Assembly: GCF_006094435.1 (NCBI RefSeq)
Contig: NZ_CP034783.1
Coordinates: 1,639,001 to 1,703,000, forward strand
Direction: 5' to 3'
DNA from: Pseudomonas sp. MPC6
GTDB lineage: Bacteria; Pseudomonadota; Gammaproteobacteria; Pseudomonadales; Pseudomonadaceae
DNA: 64,000 nt
Below are positions 42,019 through 50,101 of the stretch, piece after piece. The position numbers were made by a program, and so were the translations under genes. Within the stretch, counting starts at the first letter, position 1. Each line of letters starts with the position of its first letter. The notes beneath the pieces were generated by a model that was not told where the DNA came from, did no database searches, and saw nothing but the letters and a program-made list of their open reading frames with translations.

Positions 42019-43086
42019 TCACTTCATCTCGACGATGACTTCTTCGTTCCACTTCTGCGGCAGGGCCTTGGAGGTCTTCTCCCACGCGTCCGCATCCTTG
42101 ATCGGCGTCACGCCCTTGTACTGCTCGTTCGGCAACAGCTTGGCCTTGACCTCATCCGGCAGTGTTATATGTTCGGCGCGGATCGGACGGGCATTGCCGC
42201 GCGCCAGGTTGATCTGGCCGGCATCGCTGAAGATGTATTCGCGCGCCAGCTTGGCGGCGTTCGGGTGCTTGGCGTACTTGTTGATGATGGTGGTGTAACC
42301 GGAAATCACCGAGCCGTCGGATGGAATCAGCACCGTGTAGTCATCAGGGTTGGCCATCTTGGCCTTGTAGCTCAGGCCATTGAAGTCCCAGACCACGCCG
42401 ACTTCGATTTCACCCTTCTCCATGGTCGCGATAACCGGGTCGGTCATCGACAAGCGACCTTGCTTGGCGATCTCGGCAAACATCAACAGGGCCGGCTGCA
42501 GGTTTTTCTCGTCGCCACCGTTGGCAATGGCCGCCGCCAGTACGCCGTTGGCCGCTTGGGCGGAAGTGCTCACGTCACCAATGGATACCTTGTATTTGCC
42601 AGTCTTGAGGTCGGCCCATTTGGTTGGCGCGTCGGAACCGTGCAGCAGCTTGTTGTTGATGACGAAGGCAATGGTGCCGGTGTAGGCCAGGGCCCAGTGC
42701 CCATCCTTATCCTTCGCCCAGGCCGGGATCTGCTCCCAGGTGCTCGGCTTGTAGGGTTGCGACACTTCCTGCTTGACCGCGATCGGACCGAATGCGGCAC
42801 CGACGTCGCCGATGTCGGCAGTGGCATTGTCTTTTTCGGCTTTGAACTTGGCGAGTTCCTGGGCCGAACTCATGTCGGTGTCGATATGTTTGAGGCCATA
42901 GTTCTTGGCCAGGTCGTCCCAGGTGCCTTTCCAGTTCGCCCAGTTATCGGGCATGCCGACACTGTTGACTTCACCTTCCGCTTTCGCCGCGGCTTCCAGG
43001 GTTTTCAGGTCGGTATCAGCGGCCATGGCGGCAGTGCACATAGCAATGGTCGAGCCTAACAGTGATGCCAGGAAAAGCTTGTTCAT
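42019..43086 (-). CDS. ABC transporter substrate-binding protein
   Basis: 355 residues. The signal peptide MNKLFLASLLGSTIAMCTAA ends near AMAADTD. The mature part matches the spermidine/putrescine, iron or phosphonate type periplasmic binding proteins (SVGMPDNWANWKGTWDD, DIGDVGAAFGPIAVKQ, NGLSYKAKMANPDDYTVLIP; no recognisable substrate motif). It is the first gene of the minus-strand operon, 46 bases from a putative operator. Confidence 0.9.
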   Translation of the reverse strand: MNKLFLASLLGSTIAMCTAAMAADTDLKTLEAAAKAEGEVNSVGMPDNWANWKGTWDDLAKNYGLKHIDTDMSSAQELAKFKAEKDNATADIGDVGAAFGPIAVKQEVSQPYKPSTWEQIPAWAKDKDGHWALAYTGTIAFVINNKLLHGSDAPTKWADLKTGKYKVSIGDVSTSAQAANGVLAAAIANGGDEKNLQPALLMFAEIAKQGRLSMTDPVIATMEKGEIEVGVVWDFNGLSYKAKMANPDDYTVLIPSDGSVISGYTTIINKYAKHPNAAKLAREYIFSDAGQINLARGNARPIRAEHITLPDEVKAKLLPNEQYKGVTPIKDADAWEKTSKALPQKWNEEVIVEMK

Positions 43087-43131
43087 CCGAAGCTCCTTTG
43101 GGCGTTTTCAACGCTGCGATTGCGGTTGTGT

Positions 43132-43144
43132 TGGTCTAGGTCAG
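43132..43144. promoter_or_regulatory. Putative GntR/UTRA operator 1
   Basis: TGGTCTAGGTCAG, 46 bases upstream of the substrate-binding-protein ATG. It shares TGGTCTAG with operator 2. Confidence 0.55.
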
Positions 43145-43421
43145 CAATACCTGAGCCAATCTAGGCGGCCAGGATGACATTTTGATGTCGAGCGCCGGCC
43201 TGCCCAGGTTTCCTGCTTTGGATATCCCAGGGTTGGAGATAAGCGTAGACCATGGCTAAGGACCTGAAATGAAAGGACTTGGCCATGTAATTGCAGGGGC
43301 AGGAGCACATGCCTGGAGCAACCGTTCGGTAACTTTGTCATCTGCCAGTCATGTGCAGTGCCTAGGCTTGCAGAGAGTTGATGGCACCGATTTCAAGCGC
43401 GGTTCAGCCTCGAAACAGTGC

Positions 43422-43434
43422 TGGTCTAGTCCAG
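43422..43434. promoter_or_regulatory. Putative GntR/UTRA operator 2
   Basis: TGGTCTAGTCCAG, partly palindromic, 14 bases before the regulator start. The rest of this 361-base divergent gap shows no other clear element. Confidence 0.55.
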
Positions 43435-43447
43435 ATAGGTAACGTTG

Positions 43448-44161
43448 ATGCGCATCGATACAACCAAGGCGGTGACAGCGATCGGGCAGGTCCTGCAGGA
43501 ACAGTTGGACCATGGCCTGTTGGCGGCCGGGAGCAAGTTGCCGGCCGAGCGCAAGCTCAGTGAGTTGTTCGGTACCACACGGATCACCGTGCGTGAGGCG
43601 TTGTTACAGCTGGAGGCCCAGGGCCAGATTTATCGGGAAGAGCGCCGTGGCTGGTTCGTATCGCCACCGCGCCTGGCGTACAACCTGATGCAGCGCAGTC
43701 ATTTTCACGCGATGGTCAGCGCTCAGGGGCGAGTACCGTCCACCGAGGTGATTTCGGCGCGGTTGCAGCCGGCATCGGCGGCGGTCTGTGCCTGGTTGCA
43801 ATTGCCGGCGTTGTCGAGTGTGATCCAGATTTGCCGGGCGCGGCGCATCGATGAACGGCTGGTTTTGTATGTCGAGCACTATCTGAATCCGCAGTTTTTC
43901 CCGGGGATTCTGCAATTTGATTTGAATCAGTCGATGACCGAGCTGTATGCCCGGCATTACGATTTGCATTATGGGCGGGTGCGTTTCGAGATTGTGCCGA
44001 CGGCGCTGTCGGTGGATGCAGCGGCGGCTCTACGGGTGTCGGTGGGCAGTCCGGGGCTGCGGATTGCCCGGGTCAACTACGATCAGCATCAACGGCTGAT
44101 CGATTGTGACCTGGAGTTCTGGCGGCATGATGCAATTCATGTCGGGGTTGATGTGGTCTGA
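43448..44161 (+). CDS. GntR family regulator with UTRA domain
   Basis: 237 residues from the ATG at 43448. N-terminal winged helix (LPAERKLSELFGTTRITVREALLQLEAQGQIYREERRGWFV region, about 35-75) and a C-terminal UTRA ligand domain (about 90-230; EVISARLQPASAAV, VQ-type ICRARRIDERLVLYVEHYL). HutC/PhnF-type regulators sense small molecules and repress adjacent transport operons. It is divergent from the ABC operon and probably controls it and itself. Confidence 0.9.
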   Translation: MRIDTTKAVTAIGQVLQEQLDHGLLAAGSKLPAERKLSELFGTTRITVREALLQLEAQGQIYREERRGWFVSPPRLAYNLMQRSHFHAMVSAQGRVPSTEVISARLQPASAAVCAWLQLPALSSVIQICRARRIDERLVLYVEHYLNPQFFPGILQFDLNQSMTELYARHYDLHYGRVRFEIVPTALSVDAAAALRVSVGSPGLRIARVNYDQHQRLIDCDLEFWRHDAIHVGVDVV

Positions 44162-44193
44162 GCCTGGCCGCCGCAAGCTGCACGTGCCTGGCG

Positions 44194-44961
44194 TCATCCA
44201 AAGCGATAAATGTCCATGCCCAGGGCACCCAGGGTGAATCCCTCGTGGCTCACGCTGAATGTGCCGCCGGCGCCGCGGGCAAAGAACAACGGCAACAAAT
44301 GTTCATCACTTGGATGGTTGCGCGCGGCGTTCGGCGCTTGCCGACGATAATCATGCAACGCGACTTCATCCTGCGCCTCAAGCTTCTCTACCATCCAGTC
44401 GCGAAATTCCCTGGCCCAGGGTTCGACGCTTTCCGGGCCAGCGTGCCAGTCCAGTTCGCGCAGGTTGTGGGTGATGCTGCCGGACCCGATCAGCAGCACG
44501 CCGTGTTCGCGCAGGCTGGCCAGGGCATGGCCGACGCGGGTCTGCAGGGCCGGGCCGCCGCGGGTCGGTAGCGAGACTTGCACCACAGGGATATCGGCTT
44601 GTGGATACATCAATGACAGCGGCACCCAAACCCCGTGGTCGAACGGCCGCTTGGGGTCGATGCGTGCAGGCAGGCCATCGCTCTTCAGCAATTCGACCAC
44701 CTCTGTCGCCAGCTGTGGGTCACCGGGTGCCGGGTACTGCACCTCGAACAAGGCCTGTGGAAATCCGCCGAAGTCATGCCAGGTGTCGGGTTGTGCGTTG
44801 CCGCTGACCAGCAGCTCATTACTTTCCCAATGCGCGGATACAATGATGATGGCCCCGGGTTTCGGCAATTCGGCGGCCAGGCGTGCCAGGGCGGGCCCGC
44901 TGGCACCCGGTTCGAGTGCCAACATGGGCGAGCCGTGGGATATGTACAGGCTGGGGAACAT
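44194..44961 (-). CDS. ygiD: DODA-type extradiol ring-opening dioxygenase
   Basis: 255 residues. Class III dioxygenase (LigB-like) with the metal His residues in YISHGSPML, IVSAHWES and FDHGVWVPL, and a downstream His in HPSDEHLLPLFFA. Related enzymes cleave 4,5-DOPA or other catechols, using Zn or Fe(II). The physiological substrate in bacteria is not settled. Confidence 0.92.
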   Translation of the reverse strand: MFPSLYISHGSPMLALEPGASGPALARLAAELPKPGAIIIVSAHWESNELLVSGNAQPDTWHDFGGFPQALFEVQYPAPGDPQLATEVVELLKSDGLPARIDPKRPFDHGVWVPLSLMYPQADIPVVQVSLPTRGGPALQTRVGHALASLREHGVLLIGSGSITHNLRELDWHAGPESVEPWAREFRDWMVEKLEAQDEVALHDYRRQAPNAARNHPSDEHLLPLFFARGAGGTFSVSHEGFTLGALGMDIYRFG

Positions 44962-45064
44962 GAATGAGCTCCTGAGGGGTAAGATGGCATCATCTTCAGT
45001 CAGATCATTGATCTAAATCTAATATAAGTTTTAGCGTCTATTGATCGAATTTTCGGGATTAATT

Positions 45065-45721
45065 ATGCAGCCGGAGTTTTGGCACAAGCGGTGGACGTCG
45101 AATCAGATCGGCTTTCATCTGCCGGAAGTGAATCCATATCTGCAACGGTACTGGCCGCAATTGGGCCTGGAAGAGGGCTCGCGCGTACTGGTGCCGTTAT
45201 GCGGGAAAAGCCTGGATCTGCTGTGGCTGGCAAAATGCGGTCACGAGGTGTTGGGCGTCGAATTGTCGGAAAAAGCGGTGGAAGACTTTTTCCACGAGCA
45301 TCAATTTGATCCGGACGTCAGCGACCAAGGCCCTTTCACTGTCTATCGGGCGGGCTCGATCGAGATCTGGTGTGGTGATTTCTTCGCGTTGACGGCCGGC
45401 GATGTCGCTGATTGCAGTGCGTTGTACGACCGCGCTGCATTGATTGCCTTGCCGCCGACAATGCGCGAGCAATACGCCGAGCATCTGAAGCGGATTCTGC
45501 CGAAGGATTCGCTGGGGCTGCTGATTACCCTGGATTACGACCAGGCGCAAATGGACGGGCCGCCATTTGCCGTGCTGGATGATGAAGTGCAAAAACTGTT
45601 CGGGACGTCGTGGGAATTGAAGATTCTCGAGGATCAAGACGTTCTGGGTGAGAGCTGGAAGTTTATCGAGAGCGGTGTGACGCGGCTTGAAGAGCGGGTT
45701 TACCGGGTTTCTACTCGGTAA
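45065..45721 (+). CDS. tpm: Thiopurine S-methyltransferase
   Basis: 218 residues from the ATG at 45065; upstream TTG is unlikely. Starts [18 protein letters not shown], with SAM motif [16 protein letters not shown] and [13 protein letters not shown], then [15 protein letters not shown]. In Pseudomonas this enzyme methylates selenite, tellurite and thiopurines. Confidence 0.95.
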   Translation: MQPEFWHKRWTSNQIGFHLPEVNPYLQRYWPQLGLEEGSRVLVPLCGKSLDLLWLAKCGHEVLGVELSEKAVEDFFHEHQFDPDVSDQGPFTVYRAGSIEIWCGDFFALTAGDVADCSALYDRAALIALPPTMREQYAEHLKRILPKDSLGLLITLDYDQAQMDGPPFAVLDDEVQKLFGTSWELKILEDQDVLGESWKFIESGVTRLEERVYRVSTR

Positions 45722-45738
45722 TTGCTGTTGTTTGTGCT

Positions 45739-45818
45739 GGCCTCTTCGCGAGCAAGCTCGCTCCCACATTTGAAATGCATTCCCCCGTGGGAGCGGGCTT
45801 GCTCGCGAAGGGGGCCTG
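45739..45818. repeat. REPIN
   Basis: CTTCGCGAGCAAGCTCGCTCC and inverse GGAGCGGGCTTGCTCGCGAAG, separated by about 30 bases. Confidence 0.85.
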
Positions 45819-45843
45819 AAGAACACCGCAATAATCCCCAGAC

Positions 45844-45875
45844 AAAAAAAGGCCCGCATTCACTGCGGGCCTTTT
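45844..45875. terminator. Terminator of htpX
   Basis: AAAAAAAGGCCCGCA-TTCAC-TGCGGGCCTTTT, between convergent tpm and htpX. Confidence 0.88.
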
Positions 45876-45893
45876 CTATTACTGCGGAAGCTA

Positions 45894-46781
45894 TCAGCCC
45901 CGACGACGCAGTGCGTCGATGCGGTCTTCCAGCGGCGGGTGGCTCATGAACATGCGGGCAAACCCTTGCTTGATGCCACCGTTGATGCCGAAGGCATTCA
46001 GGGTGTCCGGCATGTGTACCGGCAGCCCCTGTTCCGCCCGCAGGCGTTGCAGGGCGCCGATCATGGCATTGGTGCCGGCCAGGCGTGCACCGGCTTCGTC
46101 GGCACGAAATTCCCGTTTGCGCGAAAACCACATGACGATGGAGCTGGCCAGGATGCCCAGGACCAGTTCGGCAAAGATGGTCGCCACGTAGTAGGCGATG
46201 CCTTGGCCTTCTTCGTTCTTGAAGATCACCTTGTCGACGAAGTTGCCGATGATCCGTGCAAAGAACATCACGAAGGTGTTCACCACGCCCTGGATCAGCG
46301 CCAGGGTGACCATGTCGCCATTGGCCACGTGGCCGATTTCGTGGGCCAGCACGGCTTTGACTTCATCCGGCGAAAATCGCTCGAGCAAGCCCTGGCTGAC
46401 CGCGACCAGCGCGTCGTTCTTGTTCCAGCCGGTGGCGAAGGCGTTCGCCTCGTAGGCCGGGAAAATCCCGACTTCCGGCATCTTGATCCCGGCTTCCCGG
46501 GACAGTTGCTCAACGGTTTGCAGCAGCCATTGCTCGTGACGTGTGCGCGGCTGGGTGATGATCTGGGTGCTGGTGCTCATCTTCGCCATCCACTTGGAGA
46601 TGAACAGCGAGAACAGGGAACCGGCGAAACCAAAGACCGCACAGAAGATCAGCAGCTGATTGAGGTTGAGATCAACCCCGTTGGCCGCCATGAACCCGTT
46701 GAAGCCGAAAAGGCTCAGGGTGATGCTGGCAATCAGCACGACCGCCAGGTTAGTGGCCAAAAACAGCAGGATGCGCATCAT
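45894..46781 (-). CDS. htpX: Membrane metalloprotease HtpX
   Basis: 295 residues. Two N-terminal membrane helices ([19 protein letters not shown] and [15 protein letters not shown]), then the M48 zinc site [14 protein letters not shown] and the third ligand in [14 protein letters not shown], with further helices in between. HtpX degrades misfolded inner-membrane proteins and is heat or envelope-stress induced. GAGGAGATTT precedes the start. Confidence 0.95.
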   Translation of the reverse strand: MMRILLFLATNLAVVLIASITLSLFGFNGFMAANGVDLNLNQLLIFCAVFGFAGSLFSLFISKWMAKMSTSTQIITQPRTRHEQWLLQTVEQLSREAGIKMPEVGIFPAYEANAFATGWNKNDALVAVSQGLLERFSPDEVKAVLAHEIGHVANGDMVTLALIQGVVNTFVMFFARIIGNFVDKVIFKNEEGQGIAYYVATIFAELVLGILASSIVMWFSRKREFRADEAGARLAGTNAMIGALQRLRAEQGLPVHMPDTLNAFGINGGIKQGFARMFMSHPPLEDRIDALRRRG

Positions 46782-46826
46782 GGTTGTAGAAATCTCCTCA
46801 TGCTAAATATGTAGCGTACTGCGGGG

Positions 46827-46855
46827 TATATAAGGTGCTGCACCGGGCTATTCAA
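46827..46855 (-). promoter_or_regulatory. Promoter of htpX
   Basis: On the minus strand, TTGAAT (46850-46855), a 17-base spacer and TATATA (46827-46832), about 45 bases upstream of the ATG. It is followed by CCCCG, so a heat-shock sigma component cannot be excluded. The remaining bases to 47097 hold nothing I can identify. Confidence 0.65.
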
Positions 46856-47097
46856 CCGGGTGACTATTTCAAACTGTGTCCTACAGCAAGAGTCTAGCTG
46901 GTTGAAGGACATTTCCGACGCTGATGGCGGGAAGTGTTCGTCAGCCAATTGACCTCGCAGGCCCCGTAGTTGTTAGACGCGAGCCAGTAACCTGTCCTCC
47001 GTCAGCCGTGGAAGGCGTGATGCAAGACAGGGCGCAAAGATATGTTGCTGAATCAATCACCCTGCGACTTCAGTACGCGTCGCACGGTGACCTGCGC

Positions 47098-48309
47098 TTA
47101 CTGGCGGTAAGACTTGAGGAAATTGCCGATACGTCCGATGGCCATGTCCAGGTCATCCAGCCGCGGCAGGGTCACGACTCGGAAATGGTCCGGCCATGGC
47201 CAGTTGAAGGCCGTGCCTTGCACCACCAGCAGCTTTTCGGAGAGCAGCAGGTCGAGCACGAACTTTTCGTCGTTGTGGATCGGGCAGACTTTCGGATCGA
47301 TGCGCGGGAAGGCATACAGGGCGCCCATCGGCTTGACGCAGCTCACGCCCGGAATGTCGTTGAGCAATTCCCAGGTACGGTTGCGCTGCTCCAGCAGGCG
47401 ACCTTGCGGCAACACCAGGTCATTGATGCTCTGATAACCGCCGAGGGCGGTCTGGATCGCATGCTGGCTCGGCACGTTGGCGCACAGGCGCATGTTGGCC
47501 AGCATGTCGATGCCTTCAATGTAGCTATGGGCGTGGTGTTTCGGGCCGGAAATGGCGACCCAGCCGGAACGGAACCCGGCTACGCGGTAGGACTTGGACA
47601 GGCCGTTGAAGGTCAGGCACAGCAGGTCCGGCGCGAGCGAAGCGGTGCAGATGTGCACGGCATCGTCGTACAGGATCTTGTCGTAGATTTCGTCGGAGAA
47701 CACCACCAGGTTGTGCTGGCGGGCCAGTTCCAGCATGCCCAGCAGGACTTCTTTCGAATACACCGCACCCGTCGGATTGTTCGGGTTGATGATCACCAGC
47801 GCCTTGGTATTCGGGGTGATCTTGGCCTTGATGTCGGCCAGGTCCGGCCACCAGTTGGCCTGCTCGTCGCACAGGTAATGCACCGGGTTGCCCCCCGACA
47901 GGCTCACCGCGGCGGTCCACAGCGGGTAGTCAGGGGCCGGCACCAGTACTTCGTCGCCATTGTTGAGCAGGGCCTGCATCGACATCACGATCAGCTCGGA
48001 CACGCCGTTGCCCAGGTAGATGTCTTCGATGCCGACGCCTTCCACCTGCTTTTGCTGGTAGTACTGCATGACGGCCTTGCGCGCACTGAACAGGCCTTTG
48101 GAGTCGCTATAACCCTGGGCGGTCGGCAGGTTGCGGATCACGTCCTGGAGGATTTCATCCGGCGCTTCGAAACCAAAGGGTGCCGGGTTGCCGATGTTCA
48201 GCTTGAGGATGCGATGGCCTTCCTCTTCCAGGCGTTTGGCGTGCTTGAGCACTGGGCCGCGAATGTCGTAGCAGACGTTGGCGAGCTTGTTCGATTTGCT
48301 GACCTGCAT
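47098..48309 (-). CDS. alaA: PLP-dependent alanine/glutamate aminotransferase (AlaA-like)
   Basis: 403 residues from the ATG at 48309; the longer frame upstream has no homology. Class I/II aminotransferase with LNIGNPAPFGFEAPDEI, INPNNPTGAVYSKE, SDEIYDKI, and the PLP-binding Lys in TFNGLSKSYRVAGFRSGW. It converts pyruvate and glutamate to alanine and 2-oxoglutarate. It is divergent from msrB, an order shared with the P. aeruginosa PA2825-PA2828 region as I recall it. Confidence 0.92.
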   Translation of the reverse strand: MQVSKSNKLANVCYDIRGPVLKHAKRLEEEGHRILKLNIGNPAPFGFEAPDEILQDVIRNLPTAQGYSDSKGLFSARKAVMQYYQQKQVEGVGIEDIYLGNGVSELIVMSMQALLNNGDEVLVPAPDYPLWTAAVSLSGGNPVHYLCDEQANWWPDLADIKAKITPNTKALVIINPNNPTGAVYSKEVLLGMLELARQHNLVVFSDEIYDKILYDDAVHICTASLAPDLLCLTFNGLSKSYRVAGFRSGWVAISGPKHHAHSYIEGIDMLANMRLCANVPSQHAIQTALGGYQSINDLVLPQGRLLEQRNRTWELLNDIPGVSCVKPMGALYAFPRIDPKVCPIHNDEKFVLDLLLSEKLLVVQGTAFNWPWPDHFRVVTLPRLDDLDMAIGRIGNFLKSYRQ

Positions 48310-48535
48310 GGCGATGTGTTCCCGAAAATGAACGATCCAGGCGGCGTTTGCACGACCGTACTGGGAATCCTGCGTAATCACACAGGCCTGACGCCTTGTG
48401 ATGCGCCACTCATAAATCCGTTTGAATGCGCGTGGTCTGGCTGCCAGACTGGCGTTTGACGAGGCGCAATCATACGTGCCGCCCGATCCGTGGAAAAGGT
48501 ACAGATCGGGCTTTTTCAGCTGCTGAGGTGTGACA

Positions 48536-48931
48536 ATGGAAAAGTTGGATAAAACCCTGGAAGAATGGAAGGCGATGCTCGATCCGGAGCAGTACAACGT
48601 TTGCCGCCTGAAGGGCACCGAACGTCCGTTTTCCGGCAAATACAACGACAGCAAGGTCGACGGTGTCTACCACTGCATCTGCTGCAACGAGCCGCTGTTC
48701 GACTCCAAGACCAAATTCGACTCCGGCTGCGGCTGGCCGAGTTTCTACGCGCCGATCGGCGACAGCGCCATGGTCGAGATCCGTGATGTCAGCCATGGGA
48801 TGATTCGCACCGAGGTGGTTTGCGCCAAATGCGATGCGCACCTGGGGCATGTGTTCCCGGATGGTCCGCCGCCGACCGGGTTGCGGTATTGCATCAACTC
48901 GGTGTGCCTGGACCTGGTGCCGCGCTCCTAA
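48536..48931 (+). CDS. msrB: Peptide-methionine (R)-S-oxide reductase MsrB
   Basis: 131 residues from the ATG at 48536 (GAGGTG upstream). Zinc-site Cys pairs CICC and CAKC and the catalytic Cys in [11 protein letters not shown] are present; [11 protein letters not shown] is the family hallmark. It reduces methionine-R-sulfoxide in proteins in the cytosol. Confidence 0.96.
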   Translation: MEKLDKTLEEWKAMLDPEQYNVCRLKGTERPFSGKYNDSKVDGVYHCICCNEPLFDSKTKFDSGCGWPSFYAPIGDSAMVEIRDVSHGMIRTEVVCAKCDAHLGHVFPDGPPPTGLRYCINSVCLDLVPRS

Positions 48932-48959
48932 CTTGGATTTTTGATCGGTTCAGCGAGCC

Positions 48960-49060
48960 CCTGTAGGAGCCGGCTTGCCGGCGAAGGCGTCTGCGTTGGC
49001 GATGCAAGGCTCGAGGCCGCCTTCGCTGCGGTGCGGCGATCCGACAAGCCAGCTCCTACA
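48960..49060. repeat. REPIN, degenerate right arm
   Basis: TGTAGGAGCCGGCTTGCCGG at the left and AAGCCAGCTCCTACA at the right; the right copy has an insertion (TGCGGTGCGGCGATCCG) that breaks the palindrome. Confidence 0.75.
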
Positions 49061-49157
49061 GTTCGTGTTGCACGACGGAAGATCGATTTATTAAATTGCA
49101 CACAATTCAATTGCTCGCTATGTTTATCCCACCAGCCTTACCTCAGAGTCCGAAATC

Positions 49158-49643
49158 ATGAGCGACAACTTGCTGAGCATTCCCTGCACCACCATCAAGG
49201 GCGAGCAAAAGACCCTGGCGGATTACGCCGGCAAAGCCGTTTTGGTGGTCAACACCGCGAGCAAATGCGGTTTCACTCCGCAATACAAAGGGCTGGAAGA
49301 GCTGTGGCAGACCTACAAGGACCAAGGCCTGGTGGTGCTCGGCTTTCCCTGCAACCAGTTCGGCCAGCAAGAGCCAGGTAACGAAGGGGCGATTACCGAA
49401 TTTTGCGAGTTGAACTACGGCGTCAGCTTCCCGCTGTTCAAAAAGATCGAAGTCAACGGCGCTGATGCCCATCCGCTGTTCGTGCAATTGAAAAAGCGTG
49501 CACCGGGCGTACTGGGTTCCCAGGGTATCAAGTGGAACTTCACCAAGTTCCTGATCGGCAAGGACGGGCAGTTGGTCAAGCGCTTCGCGCCGGCGACCAA
49601 GCCGCAGGACCTGAGCCGCGAGATCGAAGCCCTGCTCAAATGA
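49158..49643 (+). CDS. gpx: Glutathione peroxidase family protein
   Basis: 161 residues. Peroxidatic Cys in NTASKCGFTPQY, Gln in CNQFGQQEPG and Trp/Asn in KWNFTKFL make the catalytic tetrad; a Cys replaces selenocysteine. It reduces peroxides, probably with thioredoxin. Its stop overlaps the ATG of the ospR-like gene (ATGA), so the peroxidase and its sensor are co-translated. Confidence 0.95.
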   Translation: MSDNLLSIPCTTIKGEQKTLADYAGKAVLVVNTASKCGFTPQYKGLEELWQTYKDQGLVVLGFPCNQFGQQEPGNEGAITEFCELNYGVSFPLFKKIEVNGADAHPLFVQLKKRAPGVLGSQGIKWNFTKFLIGKDGQLVKRFAPATKPQDLSREIEALLK

Positions 49644-50101
49644 ATACCTTGTCCGTCGATTCCCTGAAGCTCGACAGCCAACTCTGCTTCAAGCTGTATG
49701 CCGCTTCCCGGGCGGTCATCCGCGCCTATAAGCCGATGCTTGAGCAGCTCGGCCTGACCTACCCGCAATACCTGGCGATGCTGGTGTTGTGGGAGTGGCA
49801 GGAAGCGACCCCGGAGCAGCCGACGGTCAAGGCGTTGGGCGAGCGCCTGGCGCTGGATTCCGGCACGTTGACGCCGCTGCTCAAGCGGCTTGAGCAGTTG
49901 CAGCTGGTGCAGCGTCAGCGTTCGGCGCGGGATGAGCGTGAAGTGCACCTGAGCCTGTCACCCAGCGGCAAGGCGTTGCGCGCCCGGGTGGGGCCGCTCA
50001 AGGCGCGCCTGTTGTGCGACAGCGGTGTCGATCTGGATCGGCTGCATGATCTGCGCGAGGGGCTCGATCATCTCCTGGGCCAGATCAAGGCGCTGTCGTA
50101 G
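49640..50101 (+). CDS. ospR: OhrR/OspR-type MarR regulator
   Basis: 153 residues from an ATG overlapping the gpx stop. The N-terminal DSQLCFKLYAASRAV places the peroxide-sensing Cys at residue 16, as in OhrR proteins; a second Cys lies in LLCDSGVDL near residue 126. The winged helix carries VKALGERLALDSGTLTPLLKRLE and the DEREVHLSLS wing. In P. aeruginosa OspR next to gpx controls oxidative response and pigment; the same pairing here supports the name. Confidence 0.9.
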   Translation: MNTLSVDSLKLDSQLCFKLYAASRAVIRAYKPMLEQLGLTYPQYLAMLVLWEWQEATPEQPTVKALGERLALDSGTLTPLLKRLEQLQLVQRQRSARDEREVHLSLSPSGKALRARVGPLKARLLCDSGVDLDRLHDLREGLDHLLGQIKALS

